Source: Theocolax elegans (Eukaryota; Arthropoda; Insecta; Hymenoptera; Cerocephalidae). From it: a stretch of DNA of 64,000 nt. The notes under the pieces were generated by a model. That model searched no databases and was not told where the DNA came from. It saw only the letters and a list, made by a program, of their open reading frames with translations. The stretch is from assembly GCA_026168455.1 (NCBI GenBank), contig CM047425.1, positions 28,310,256 to 28,374,255 on the forward strand, in the 5' to 3' direction. How positions within the stretch are numbered: the first letter of the stretch is position 1; each line of letters starts with the position of its first letter. Positions 1-13,600 of the stretch are shown here, one piece after another. Position numbers and translations under genes: made by a program.

Positions 1-30
1 ATACATTGTGCAGTAACCATGGGGTCTCGG

Positions 31-501
31 GTCCAAATCCTGAGACTCAAATTTTTTTATGTATCTAAAACTTTTATTACATAAATTTAATAAATAATAA
101 TTATTTTAATAATCAATAGTGTAAAATATTTTACACTGTTATTTATTAAAATAATTATTATTTATTGAATGTATGTAATAGAAGTGTTAGATATTTTTAT
201 TTTAAGTATTGAAGTTATTTTTAATTTTTATTTTTAAATTAAATTATTTTTATAAATTTATATATTTTGAATATAAACATTTTTATTGTTTTTATGTATT
301 TTTTTATTATAAATTAAAAAAATTTTTAACACAAAAATATCTAACACTTCTATTACATAAATTCAATAAATAATAATTATTTTAATAATCAATAGTGTAA
401 AATATTTTACATAATTAATTATTAAAATAGTTATTATATATGGAATTTATGTAATAAAAGTGTTAGATACATAAAAAAAATTTGAGTCTCAGGATTTGAA
501 C
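31..501. mobile_element. Inverted-repeat element with tRNA-like (T-arm) ends
   Basis: The two ends are inverted copies of each other for at least 60 bp. The left end starts GTCCAAATCCTGAGACTC, and the right end read on the minus strand starts GTTCAAATCCTGAGACTC; both run into a T-run and an AT-rich stretch. A second inverted pair lies inside (about 100-205 against 325-410), so most of the element can fold back on itself. The terminal motif resembles a tRNA T-arm/B box (GGTTCAAATCC). There is no coding capacity. It is a non-autonomous foldback or MITE-like element; I cannot assign a superfamily. Confidence 0.55.
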
Positions 502-583
502 TCATATCTATATCGGAACATATATGTAAGTTGTGCCTCCTGGACGGGAGCTTAGAATTATAGGGGAATTAATCATTATTTAA

Positions 584-723
584 CCTTTAGACTGCCGGCA
601 TGGCTCATATATGAGCCACCTGTGACCTTGACAACTACTCTAGAGATATGAGGTGTTTCTATGTATAAATTTTGTACATCAAAAATATCAATTTATAAGT
701 CAAAAATTCCGGCAGTCTAAAGG
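584..723. mobile_element. piggyBac-type MITE (140 bp)
   Basis: The terminal inverted repeats are CCTTTAGACTGCCGG and its exact complement at the other end. Each end is bordered by TTAA (580-583 and 724-727), the target duplication of piggyBac transposases. The interior is too short to code and contains a perfect palindrome, GGCTCATATATGAGCC, at about 602-617. The element would need a transposase supplied in trans. Termini and TTAA are read directly; the superfamily assignment rests on the TTAA rule. Confidence 0.75.
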
Positions 724-769
724 TTAATTAAATTATTATTTACAATCAAAATAAATTAATAATTTTATT

Positions 770-1060
770 ATACAAAAAAAAAGGATTTTGGGAGTGAGGT
801 GATTTGAACCCTCGTCGTTCGGGTTCTCGTTACCCCTCCTTCTCTATTCAAGTTCATACTCCCCGCCGGAGTAGGAACCAGTTGGAGCGCGGCTCTATTG
901 CGCAGACCCGACCTCCCGGTAAAAATAGAAACACTGGAGTAAACACATGAGAAGGAGCTCTTGGCGCCCTTTTCTTTCAAACACAGATGGCATCGCCGCC
1001 ACTTTGGAATCAGGGAGGGGATGAATTGTGCGGCTTTTCCGAAATTTCCTAACACTAATT
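770..1060 (-). mobile_element. SINE-like fragment
   Basis: On the minus strand this ends with a B-box-like GGGTTCAAATC, a short tail and a T-run (774-782 on the plus strand), like a pol III unit. Its segment at 847-882 recurs in inverted orientation at 55,852-55,883 (core GTTCCTACTCCGGCGGG), so it is a dispersed repeat. An open frame across it has no recognisable domain and is not called as a gene. Family unknown. Confidence 0.35.
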
Positions 1061-1461
1061 ATTATAGAATCCAAAATACTCGTGGCATATTTATTAAGAA
1101 TTAATAACTATTTTAGTTAGTTTAGAGTGAAACTGCGTTGCTCGAGGGGCTTCAAGGCCCAACACTCCACTCCCATCGTGGGGCTGCATTAGGTTTAAGA
1201 GCAAATCGGAGACTTTTCTACCGTACATTTGTCTACCATTACAGTATCTATTGGTGAGAGTCGAAGGTTTTTCGAAGTATCTTCCTGCCTCAGATTCAGC
1301 AGTACGGTTAGTCAGTTAGTAAAGGGTGAAACATTGTAACTAACTTCAGCGTTGTATATTACTTTCAAAAATAAAGTTCCTCGATTTTTGAATCTTGAAA
1401 TATTTCTTATGATTGAATATTAATTTGTTTTTTAATATTAAATCGTAAATAATTATTTTAG
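1061..1461. other. No gene seen; probable intron upstream of the 1,462 exon
   Basis: This stretch has mixed composition with no supported coding region. The last ~130 bases are T-rich and end in AG at 1,460-1,461, so this is probably the 3' part of an intron on the plus strand. Confidence 0.4.
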
Positions 1462-1607
1462 GAAATGATACACAAACTTCCACAAGAATTACATCAACAA
1501 CTGCTCAATCAGCGCCGATCACGGTGAAAATCGCAGAACCAAATATACAAATTGTCAAAATAGGAGATAATGTTCGATATCACTGCTCATCCAAATCACT
1601 CCATAAT
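1462..1607 (+). CDS. Internal exon starting an Ig-like domain (perlecan-like candidate)
   Basis: This 146-bp open segment is bounded by AG (1,460-1,461) and GTAAGT (1,608-1,613), consensus intron borders. Read from 1,464 it gives 48 codons without a stop. The last part reads as ITVKIAEPNIQIV, then KIGDNVRYHC, then SSKSLHN, which matches the A to B strands of an Ig domain: the pattern V..G..V.Y.C with the first conserved Cys, while the matching Trp would fall in the next exon. The Ser/Thr-rich lead and the Ig start resemble the Ig repeats of basement-membrane perlecan (trol in flies); this is from memory of the family and is unconfirmed. The exon enters with one base of a split codon upstream and leaves in phase 0. 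No partner exon is recognisable elsewhere in the window, so it could be an exon beside a huge intron, or a stranded fragment. Confidence 0.55.
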
Positions 1608-1682
1608 GTAAGTAGAAATGTATATTTATCTATTCAATGTATGAGCATATAATATATACAGGATGATCCAGTACATCAATAT

Positions 1683-1726
<44 letters not shown>

Positions 1727-2379
1727 GAAAGCGTCAATTTGAGGAGAAATTTTTCTGTTATTGGGCAGTTTGAGGAGATTTAGGTCAGTTTGAAGAGCTC
1801 TTCAAAATGCCATATCTTTAATTAGCAGTTTAAAGAGCTTCTCAAACTGCAATACCATTATTGAGCAGTTTGAGGAGTTTAAAATTTTTAACTTGAGGAA
1901 ATAAAAGGAAATAAAATTTTTGTCCGATATCTAGATATTTTATGATCATAGATTTCAAAAAGGTTATAGATTAACTACATTGCAATGATAAAATATCTAG
2001 ATTTCAAAAAAAGGATTTTATTTTGGTACGGAATGTGGCACACGGCTCGCGGACCGGGATTTATGATGAGGAAGGGCGTTAGTTTCACTATATATAATTT
2101 GTGAACCAAGCCGAAATAAATTACGGAGCCTTTCTTATTGAGTCTAGAAGGTATATAGTTAATGGTACATAAATGTTTTATTGCCATATAAAGGCAGGTC
2201 TATCTTCTTTTGTTTAGTCTCCCCTTAAATAAACATAATTGTATGTATTAAGCATATTAACATATTTATGTATTAGACCTTACATTGCTTCTGAACAATG
2301 TCTGACGGAAATAATTGGAAAAGAAGAGATGGATATGGTTGGCATGATGATTTATACAAAAAATTACACAGCCACACAA
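1608..2379. other. No gene; TA microsatellite and a degenerate 13-bp motif
   Basis: A (TA)n tract covers about 1,686-1,720. From about 1,735 to 1,885 a degenerate GCAGTTTGAGGAG motif recurs four or five times with irregular spacing. The rest is AT-rich without supported coding. If the upstream exon is live, this is the start of its downstream intron. Confidence 0.5.
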
Positions 2380-2770
2380 AAAAAATGTCAAAACCCACGG
2401 ACCAGACCATATATACCTTATGTTTTAGAGGTCGCTGATTCCGAAACCGTGGTCCATTTGACCCCATCACCTAAGGGTCAAGGTCAGGTCAAGGTCAAAT
2501 TTACAAAATTAACGGCAACCAAGGTTTAACAGTATACATATATGTTTTGGGGTCGCCGCATCCGAATCCGTGGACCGTTTGAGCCCATCACCTCAGGGTC
2601 AAGGTCAGGTCAAGGTCAAATTTACAAAATTAACGGCAACCAAGGTTTAACAGTATACATATATGTTTTTGGGGTCGCCGAATCCGAATCCGTGGTCCGT
2701 TTGACTCCATCACCTCATAGTGAAGGTTATTTGAAGGTAAAATCGAAAAAATTCTTCGGTTCCGGCAATT
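2380..2770. repeat. 121-bp tandem repeat, about three copies
   Basis: The block containing CCATCACCTCAGGGTCAAGG recurs at about 2,465, 2,586 and 2,708, a period of 121-122 bp. Copies 1 and 2 are close to identical over the GGTCAAGGTCAGGTCAAGG part; copy 3 is diverged and runs straight into the 167-bp satellite. Short open frames across it follow the repeat and are not genes. Confidence 0.8.
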
Positions 2771-5409
2771 AGCTTTAAGCAAAACTGAAAACATATTTCT
2801 TTGCCAGTACTAAATGCATGAGTATTGTAGATTTGACCATAATTTACCAAAATGTACAATGTATTACTAAATAGTGATGAATAGTATACTGCAAATATCT
2901 TACTTTGACTGCACTAAATGTATGATTATTGGAGATTTGGTCATAATTTACCGAAATATATATTGTATAATGTGAAAGCTTTGGGATATACCGATTTCTT
3001 GCGAAATAGATCCTTGTCGTTATTCTGCGGTTTCGGCGAACAGCTTTAAGCAAATTGAAAACGAATTTCTTTGGCAGTACTAAATGTATGAATATTGTAA
3101 ATTTGGCCATAAGTTACGAATGCGTACAATATACTACGCAAGATCGACGAAAATTAACAATTTCTTGCAATCTCCTTACTGGTCGTGAAAATGCGGTTTT
3201 GTCGATCATATGTAACCATGACTGCAAATATCTTACTTTGAATGCACTAAATGTATGATTATTGGAGATTTGGTCATAATTTACCGAAATATATATAGTA
3301 TAATGTGAAAGCTTTGTGATATACCGATTTCTTGCGAAATAGATCCTTGTCGTTATTCTTCGGTTTCGGCGTACAGCTTTAAGCAAAAATGAAAATGAAT
3401 TTCTTTAGCAGTACTAATGTATGAATATTGTAAATTTGGCCATAAGTTACGAATACGTACAATATACTACACAATAGCGACGAAAATTAACGATTTCTTA
3501 CAATCTCATTATTGGTCGTCAAAATTCGGTTTCGGCGATCATATGTAACTTGTCTGCAAATATCTTACTTTGACTGTACTAAATGTATGATTATTATAGA
3601 TTTGACCATAAATTATCAAAATGTAAAATGTATTACTAAATAGTGAAGAATAGTATCGATTTTTTACAATATCATTACTGGTTGTCATAATCCGGGTTCG
3701 ACCATCAGGTTTAAGCAAGAATGCAAATGTATTTCTTTGGCAGTTCTAAATGTATGAAGATTGTAGGATCGATCATAATTTACCGATATATACAATGTAT
3801 TACGCAAAATCGATGAAAATGATCGATTTCATACAATCTCATTATTGCTTGTCAAAATTCGGTATCGGCCATTATATGTAACCATCATTCAAAATGTACA
3901 ATGTATTACTAAATAGTGATGAATAGTATCGATTTTTTACAATATCATTACTAGTCGTCATAATCCGGGTTCGACAATCAGGTTGTAGCAAGAATGCAAT
4001 TATAATTCTTTGGCCGTACTGTATGTGTGAATATTGTAGATTTGACCATAATTCACCATATATACAATGTATTACGCAAGATCGACGAATATTAACGATT
4101 TCGTACAATCTCATTATTGCTTGTCAAATTCGGTATCGGCCATTATATGTAACCATGAATTTAAATATCCTACTTTGACTGTACTAAATGTATGATTATT
4201 GGAGATTTGATCATAGTTTACCAATATGTACATTTTATAATGTGAAAGCTATGGGCAATACCAATTTCTTGCGAAATAGATCCTTTTCGTAATTCTTCGG
4301 TTCCGGCAATTAGCTTTAAGCAAAACTGAAAACATATTTCTTTGCCAGTACTAAATGTATGAGTACTGTAGATCTGACCATAAATTACCAAAATGTACAA
4401 TGTATTACTAAATAGTGAAGAATAGTATCGATTTTTTACAATATCATTACTAGTCGGCATAATCCGGGTTCGACAATCAGGTTGTAGCAAGAATGCAATT
4501 ATATTTCTTTGGCCGTACTGTATGTATGAATATCGTAAATTTGGCCATAATTTACGAATATATACAATGTACTACGCAAAATCGATGAAAATTATCGATT
4601 TCTTACAATCTCATTATTGGTCGTCAAAATTAATTTTCGGCGATCATATATAACCATGACTGCAAATATCTTATTTTGACTGAACTAAATGTATGACTAT
4701 TATAGATTGGACCATAAATTACCAATATATACATTCTATTATGTAAAAGCTGTGGGTAATACTGCTTTCTTGCGAAATAGATCCTTGTTGTTATTCTTCG
4801 GTTTTGGAGAACAACTTTAAGCAAAAATGCAAATATATTTCCTTGGCAGTACTAAATGTATCAGCACTGTAGATTTGACCATAATTTACCAAAATGTACA
4901 ATGTATTACTAAATAGTGATGAATAGTATCGATTTTTTACAATATCATTACTAGTCGGCATAATCCGGGTTCGACAATCAGGTTGTAGCAAGAATGCAAT
5001 TATATTTCTTTGGCCGTACTGTATGTATGAATATTGTAGATTTGACCATAATTCACCAATATGTACAATGTATTACGCAAAATCGATGAAAATTACCGAT
5101 TTCTTACAATCTCATTATTGGTCGTCAAATTCGGTTTTGCCGATCATATGTAACCATGACTGCAAATATCTTACTTTGACTGCACTAAATGTATGATTAT
5201 TGGAGATTTGGTCATAATTTACCGAAATATATATCGGTTTACATCAGGTTTAAGCAAGAATGCAAATGTATTTCTTTGGCAGTACTAAATGTATGAATAT
5301 TGTAAATTTGGCCATAATTGACGAATATATACAATGTATTACGCAAAATCGATGAAAATTATCGATTTCTTACAATCTCATTATTGGTCGTCAAAATTCA
5401 TTTTCGGCG
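2745..5409. repeat. Left edge of the satellite: divergent and truncated monomers
   Basis: Monomers here are more diverged than in the core and some are cut. At about 5,231 one monomer loses roughly 70 bp, jumping from the class A body into a class C tail. The segment from about 4,646 resembles the start of the 15-monomer unit with this deletion inside it. Confidence 0.7.
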
Positions 5410-8400
5410 ATCATATATAACCATGACTGCAAATATCTTATTTTGACTGAACTAAATGTATGACTATTATAGATTGGACCATAAATTACCAATATATACA
5501 TTCTATTATGTAAAAGCTGTGGGTAATACTGATTTCTTGCGAAATAGATCCTTGTTGTTATTCTTCGGTTTTGGAGAACAACTTTAAGCAAAAATGCAAA
5601 TATATTTCCTTGGCAGTACTAAATGTATCAGCACTGTAGATTTGACCATAATTTACCAAAATGTACAATGTATTACTAAATAGTGATGAATAGTATCGAT
5701 TTTTTACAATATCATTACTAGTCGGCATAATCCGGGTTCGACAATCAGGTTGTAGCAAGAATGCAATTATATTTCTTTGGCCGTACTGTATGTATGAATA
5801 TTGTAGATTTGACCATAATTCACCAATATGTACAATGTATTACGCAAAATCGATGAAAATTACCGATTTCTTACAATCTCATTATTGGTCGTCAAATTCG
5901 GTTTTGCCGATCATATGTAACCATGACTGCATATATCTTACTTTCCTGCACTAAATGTATGATTATTGGATATTTGGTCATAATATACCGAAATATATAT
6001 TGTATAATGTGAAAGGTTTGCGATATACCGATTTCTTGCGAAATAGATCCTTGTCGTTATTCTTCGGTTTCGACGAACAGCTTTAAGCAATAATGAAAAT
6101 GAATTTCTTTGGCAGTACTAAATGTATGAATATTGTAAATTTGGCCATAATTGACGAATATATACAATGTATTACGCAAAATCGATGAAAATTATCGATT
6201 TCTTACAATCTCATTATTGGTCGTCAAAATTCATTTTCGGCGATCATATATAACCATGACTGCAAATATCTTATTTTGACTGAACTAAATGTATGACTAT
6301 TATAGATTGGACCATAAATTACCAATATATACATTGTATTATGTAAAAGCTGTGGGTAATACTGATTTCTTGCGAAATAGATCCTTGTTGTTATTCTTCG
6401 GTTTTGGAGAACAACTTTAAGCAAAAATGCAAATATATTTCGTTGCCAGTACTCAATGTATGAGTATTGTATATTTGACCATAATTTACCAAAATGTATG
6501 ATGTATTACTAAACATTGATGAATAGTATCGATTTTTTACAATATCATTACTAGTCGTCATAATCCGGGTTCGACAATCAGGTTGTAGCAAGAATGCAAA
6601 TATATATCTTTGGCCGTACTGTATGTATGAATATTGTAGATTTGACCATAATTCACCAATATATACAATGTATTACGCAAGATCAACGAAAATTAACGAT
6701 TTCGTACAATCTCCTTATTGGTCGTCAAAATTCGGTTTTGGCGATAATATGTAACCATGACTGCATATATCTTACTTTCCTGCACTAAATGTATGATTAT
6801 TGGATATTTGGTCATAATTTACCGAAATATATATTGTATAATGTGAAAGGTTTGCGATATACCGATTTCTTGCGAAATAGATCCTTGTCGTTATTCTTCG
6901 GTTTCGACGAACAGCTTTAAGCAATAATGAAAATGAATTTCTTTGGCAGTACTAAATGTATGAATATTGTAAATTTGGCCATAAGTTACGAATACGTACA
7001 ATATACTACGCAATAGCGACGAAAATTAACGATTTCTTACAATCTCATTATTGGTCGTCAAAATTCGGTTTCGGCGATCATATGTAACCTTGACTGCAAA
7101 TATCTTACTTCGACTGTACTAAATGTATGACTATTATAGATTTGACCATAAATTGCCAAAATGTACAATGTATTACTAAATAGTGAAGAATAGTATCGAT
7201 TTTTTACAATATCATTACTGGTTGTCATAATCCGGGTTCGACAATCAGGTTTAAGCAAGAATGCAAATGTATTTCTTTGGCAGTACTAAATGTATGACTA
7301 TTGTAAATTTGGCCATAATTTACGAATATATACAATGTATTACGCAAAATCGATGAAAATTATCGATTTCTTACAATCTCATTATTGGTCGTCAAAATTC
7401 GTTTTCGGCGATCATATGTAACCATGACTGCAAATATCTTACTTTGACTGTACTAAATGTATGACTATTATAGATTGGACCATAAATTACCAATATATAC
7501 ATTGTATTATGTGAAAGCAGTGGGGAATACCGATTTCTTGCGAAATAGATCCATATCGTTATTCTTCGGTTCCGGCAATTAGCTTTAAGCAAAACTGAAA
7601 ACATATTTCTTTGCCAGTACTAAATGTATGAGTATTGTAGATTTGACCATAATTTACCAAAATGTTCAATGTATTACTAAATAGTGAAGAATAGTATCGA
7701 TTATTTACAATATCATTACTGGTCGTCATAATCCGGGTTCGACCATCAGGTTTAAGCAAGAATGCAAATGTATTTCTTTGGCCGTACTGTATGTATGAAT
7801 ATTGTAGATTTGACCATAATTCACCAATATATACAATATACTATGCAAAATCGACGAAAATTAACGATTTCTTGCAATCTCCTTATTGGTCGTCAAAATT
7901 CGGTTTTGGCGATCATATATAACCATGACTGCAAATATCTTATTTTGACTGAACTAAATGTATGACTATTATAGATTGGACCATAAATTACCAATATATA
8001 CATTGTATTATGTAAAAGCTGTGGGTAATACTGATTTCTTGCGAAATAGATCCATGTTGTTATTCTTCGGTTTTGGAGAACAACTTTAAGCAAAAATGCA
8101 AATATATTTCCTTGGCAGTACTAAATGTATCAGCACTGTAGATTTGACCATAATTTACCAAAATGTACAATGTATTACTAAATAGTGATGAATAGTATCG
8201 ATTTTTTACAATATCATTACTAGTCGGCATAATCCGGGTTCGACAATCAGGTTGTAGCAAGAATGCAATTATATTTCTTTGGCCGTACTGTATGTATGAA
8301 TATTGTAGATTTGACCATAATTCACCAATATGTACAATGTATTACGCAAAATCGATGAAAATTACCGATTTCTTACAATCTCATTATTGGTCGTCAAATT

Positions 8401-10623
8401 CGGTTTTGCCGATCATATGTAACCATGACTGCATATATCTTACTTTCCTGCACTAAATGTATGATTATTGGATATTTGGTCATAATATACCGAAATATAT
8501 ATTGTATAATGTGAAAGGTTTGCGATATACCGATTTCTTGCGAAATAGATCCTTGTCGTTATTCTTCGGTTTCGACGAACAGCTTTAAGCAATAATGAAA
8601 ATGAATTTCTTTGGCAGTACTAAATGTATGAATATTGTAAATTTGGCCATAATTGACGAATATATACAATGTATTACGCAAAATCGATGAAAATTATCGA
8701 TTTCTTACAATCTCATTATTGGTCGTCAAAATTCATTTTCGGCGATCATATATAACCATGACTGCAAATATCTTATTTTGACTGAACTAAATGTATGACT
8801 ATTATAGATTGGACCATAAATTACCAATATATACATTGTATTATGTAAAAGCTGTGGGTAATACTGATTTCTTGCGAAATAGATCCTTGTTGTTATTCTT
8901 CGGTTTTGGAGAACAACTTTAAGCAAAAATGCAAATATATTTCGTTGCCAGTACTCAATGTATGAGTATTGTATATTTGACCATAATTTACCAAAATGTA
9001 CAATGTATTACTAAATAGTGATGAATAGTGTCGATTTTTTACAATATCATTACTAGTCGTCATAATCCGGGTTCGACAATCAGGTTGTAGCAAGAATGCA
9101 ATTATATTTCTTTAGCCGTACTGTATGTATGAATATTGTAGATTTGACCATAATTCACCAATATATACAATGTATTACGCAAGATCAACGAAAATTAACG
9201 ATTTCGTACAATCTCCTTATTGGTCGTCAAAATTCGGTTTTGGCGATCATATGTAACCATGACTGCATATATCTTACTTTCCTGCACTAAATGTATGATT
9301 ATTGGATATTTGGTCATAATTTACCGAAATATATATTGTATAATGTGAAAGGTTTGCGATATACCGATTTCTTGCGAAATAGATCCTTGTCGTTATTCTT
9401 CGGTTTCGACGAACAGCTTTAAGCAATAATGAAAATGAATTTCTTTGGCAGTACTAAATGTATGAATATTATAAATTTGGCCATAAGTTACGAATACGTA
9501 CAATATACTACGCAATAGCGACGAAAATTACCGATTTCTTACAATCTCATTATTGGTCGTCAAAATTCGGTTTCGGCGATCATATGTAACCTTGACTGCA
9601 AATATCTTACTTCGACTGTACTAAATGTATGACTATTATAGATTTGACCATAAATTGCCAAAATGTACAATGTATTACTAAATAGTGAAGAATAGTATCG
9701 ATTTTTTACAATATCATTACTGGTTGTCATAATCTGGGTTCGACCATCAGGTTTAAGCAAGAATGCAAATGTATTTCTTTGGCAGTACTAAATGTATGAC
9801 TATTGTAAATTTGGCCATAATTTACGAATATATACAATGTATTACGCAAAATCGATGAAAATTATCGATTTCTTACAATCTCATTATTGGTCGTCAAAAT
9901 TCGTTTTCGGCGATCATATGTAACCATGACTGCAAATATCTTACTTTGACTGTACTAAATGTATGACTATTATAGATTGGACCATAAATTACCAATATAT
10001 ACATTGTATTATGTGAAAGCAGTGGGGAATACCGATTTCTTGCGAAATAGATCCATATCGTTATTCTTCTGTTTGAAGAACAGCTTTAAGCAAAAATGCA
10101 AATATATTTCCTTGGCAGTACTAAATGTATCAGCACTGTAGATTTGACCATAATTTAACAAAATGTACAATGTATTACTAAATAGTGATGAATAGTATCG
10201 ATTTTTTACAATATCATTACTAGTCGTCATAATCCTGGTTCGACAATCAGGTTGTAGCAAGAATGCAATTATATTTCTTTGGCCGTACTGTATGTATGAA
10301 TATTGTAGATTTGACCATAATTCACCAATATATACAATATACTATGCAAAATCGACGAAAATTAACGATTTCTTGCAATCTCCTTATTGGTCGTCAAAAT
10401 TCGGTTTTGGCGATCATATATAACCATGACTGCAAATATCTTATTTTGACTGAACTAAATGTATGACTATTATAGATTGGACCATAAATTACCAATATAT
10501 ACATTGTATTATGTAAAAGCTGTGGGTAATACTGATTTCTTGCGAAATACATCCATGTTGTTATTCTTCGGTTTTGGAGAACAACTTTAACCAAAAATGC
10601 AAATATATTTCCTTGGCAGTATT
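5410..10623. repeat. 15-monomer higher-order repeat (~2,502 bp), two copies plus a remnant
   Basis: Landmarks at 5,558, 6,224, 6,391 and 7,058 recur at 8,060, 8,726, 8,893 and 9,560, each 2,502 bp later, which is 15 monomers. A shorter 5-monomer period (about 833 bp) also shows, for example 5,391 to 6,224. The two copies differ at scattered bases and near 7,559 against 10,061, where a different monomer variant was swapped in. This repeat is more diverged than the 21-monomer repeat downstream and is probably an older layer. Confidence 0.75.
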
Positions 10624-13600
10624 AAATGTATCAGCACTGTAGATTTGACCATAATTTACCAAAATCTACAATGTATTACTAAATAGTGATGAATAGTATC
10701 GATTTTTTACAATATCATTACTAGTCGTCATAATCCGGGTTCGACAATCAGGTTGTAGCAAGAATGCAATTATAATTCTTTGGCCGTACTGTATGTGTGA
10801 ATATTGTAGATTTGACCATAATTCACCAATATATACAATGTATTACGCAAGATCGACGAATATTAACGATTTCGTACAATCTCCTTATTGGTGGTCAAAA
10901 TTCGGTTTTGGCGATCATATGTAACCATGACTGCAAATATCCTACTTTCCTGCACTAAATGTATGATTATTGGAGATTTGGTCATAATTTACCGAAATAT
11001 ATATTGTATAATGTGAAAGGTTTGAGATATACCGATTTCTTGCGAAATAGATCCTTGTCGTTATTCTTCGGTTTCGACGAACAGCTTTAAGCAAAAATGA
11101 AAATGAATTTCTTTAGCAGTACTAAATGTATGAATATTGTAAATTTGGCCATAAGTTACGAATACGTACAATATACTACACAATAGCGACGAAAATTAAC
11201 GATTTCTTACAATCTCATTATTGGTCGTCAAAATTCGGTTTCGACGACCATATGTAACCTTGACTGCAAAAATCTTACTATGACTGTACTAAATGTATGA
11301 CTATTATAGATTTGACCATAAATTACCAAAATGTACAATGTATTACTAAATAGTGAAGAATAGTATCTATTTTTTACAATATCATTACTAGTCGTCATAA
11401 TCCGGTTTCGACAATCAGGTTTAAGCAAGGATGCAAATATATTTCTTTGGCCGTACTGTATGTATGAATATTGTAGATTTGACCATAATTCACCAATATA
11501 TACAATGTATTACGCAACATCGACGAAAATTAACGATTTCGTACAATCTCCTTATTGGTCGTCAAAATTCGGTTTTGGCGATCATATGTAACCATGTCTG
11601 CAAATATCTTACTTTCCTGCACTAAACGTATGATTATTGCAGATTTGGTCATAATTTACCGAAATATATATTGTATAATGTGAAAGGTTTGGGATATACC
11701 GATTTCTCGCGAAATAGATCCTTGTCGTTTATCTTCGGTTTCGACGAACAGCTTTAAGCAAAAATGAAAATGAATTTCTTTGGCAGTACTAAATGTATGA
11801 ATATTGTAAATTTGGCTATAAGTTACGAATACGTACAATATACTACGCAATAGCGACGAAAATTAACGATTTCTTACAATCTCATTATTGGTCGTCAAAA
11901 TTCGGTTTCGGCGATCATATGTAATCTTGACTGCAAATATCTTACTTCGACTGTACTAAATGTATGACTATTCTAGATTTGACCATAAACTACCAAAATG
12001 TACAATGTATTAATAAATAGTGAAGAATAGTATCGATTTTTTACAATATCATTACTGGTCGTCATAATCCGGGTTCGACCATCAGGTTTAAGCAAGAATG
12101 CAAATGTATTTCTTCGGCAGTTCTAAATGTATGAAGATTGTAGGTTCGATCATAATTTACCAATATATACAATGTATTACGCAAAATCGATGAAAATGAT
12201 CGATTTCATGCAATCTCATTATTGCTTGTCAAAATTCGGTTTCGGCCATTATATGTAACCATGAATTTAAATATCCTACTTTGAGTGTACTAAATGTATG
12301 ATTATTGGAGATTTGATCATAGTTTACCAATATGTACATTTTATAATGTGAAAGCTATGGGCAACACCAATTTCTTGCGAAATAGATCCTTTTCCTAATT
12401 CTTCGTTTCCAGCAATTAGCTTTAAGCAAAACTGAAAACATATTTCTTTGCCAGTACTAAATGTATGAGTATTGTAGATTTGACCATAATTTACCAAAAT
12501 GAATGTTGTATTACTAAACATTGATGAATAGTATCGATTTTTTACAATATCATTACTGGTTGTCGTAATCCGGTTTCGACAATCAGATTTAAGCAAGGAT
12601 GCAAATATATATCTTTGACCGTACTGTTTGTATGAATATTGTAGATTTGACCATAATTCACCAATTTATACAATGTATTACGCAAAATCGATGAAAATTA
12701 CCGATTTCTTACAATCTCATTATTGGTCGTCAAAATGCGGTTTCGGCGATTATATGTAACCATGATTGCAAATATCTTACTTTGACTGTACTAAATGTAT
12801 GATTATTGGAGATTTGATCATAGTTTACCAATATGTACATTTTATAATGTGAAAGCTATGGGCAATACCAATTTCTTGCGAAATAGATCCTTTTCGTAAT
12901 TCTTCGGTTCCGGCAATTAGCTTTAAGCAAAACTGAAAACATATTTCTTTGCCAGTACTAAATGTATGAGTATTGTAGATTTGACCATAATTTACCAAAA
13001 TGTTCAATGTATTACTAAATAGTGAAGAATAGTATCGATTATTTACAATATCATTACTGGTCGTCATAATCCGGGTTCGACCATCAGGTTTAAGCAAGAA
13101 TGCAAATGTATTTCTTTGGCCGTACTGTATGTATGAATATTGTAGATTTGACCATAATTCACCAATATATACAATGTATTACGCAAGATCGACGAAAATT
13201 AACGATTTCGTACAATCTCCTTATTGGTCGTCAAAATTCGGTTTTGGCGATCATATGTAACCATGACTGCAAATATCTTACTTTCCTGCACTAAATGTAT
13301 GATTATTGGAGATTTGGTCATAATTTACCGAAATATATATTGTATAATGTGAAAGGTTTGGGATATACCGATTTCTTGCGAAATAGATCCTTGTCGTTAT
13401 TCTTCGGTTTCGACGAACAGCTTTAAGCAAAAATGAAAATGAATTTCTTGGCAGTACTAAATGTATGAATATTGTAAATTTGGCCATAAGTTACGAATAC
13501 GTACAATATACTACGCAATAGCGACGAAAATTAACGATTTCTTACAATCTCATTATTGGTCGGCAAAATTCGGTTTGGGCGATCATATGTAACCTTGACT

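Noticed and set aside
2300..2437. Short plus-strand frame starting MSDGNNWKRRDGYGW
   Set aside because: It is only 45 codons and ends inside the 121-bp tandem repeat; no homology recognised. It could be a first exon, but nothing supports that.
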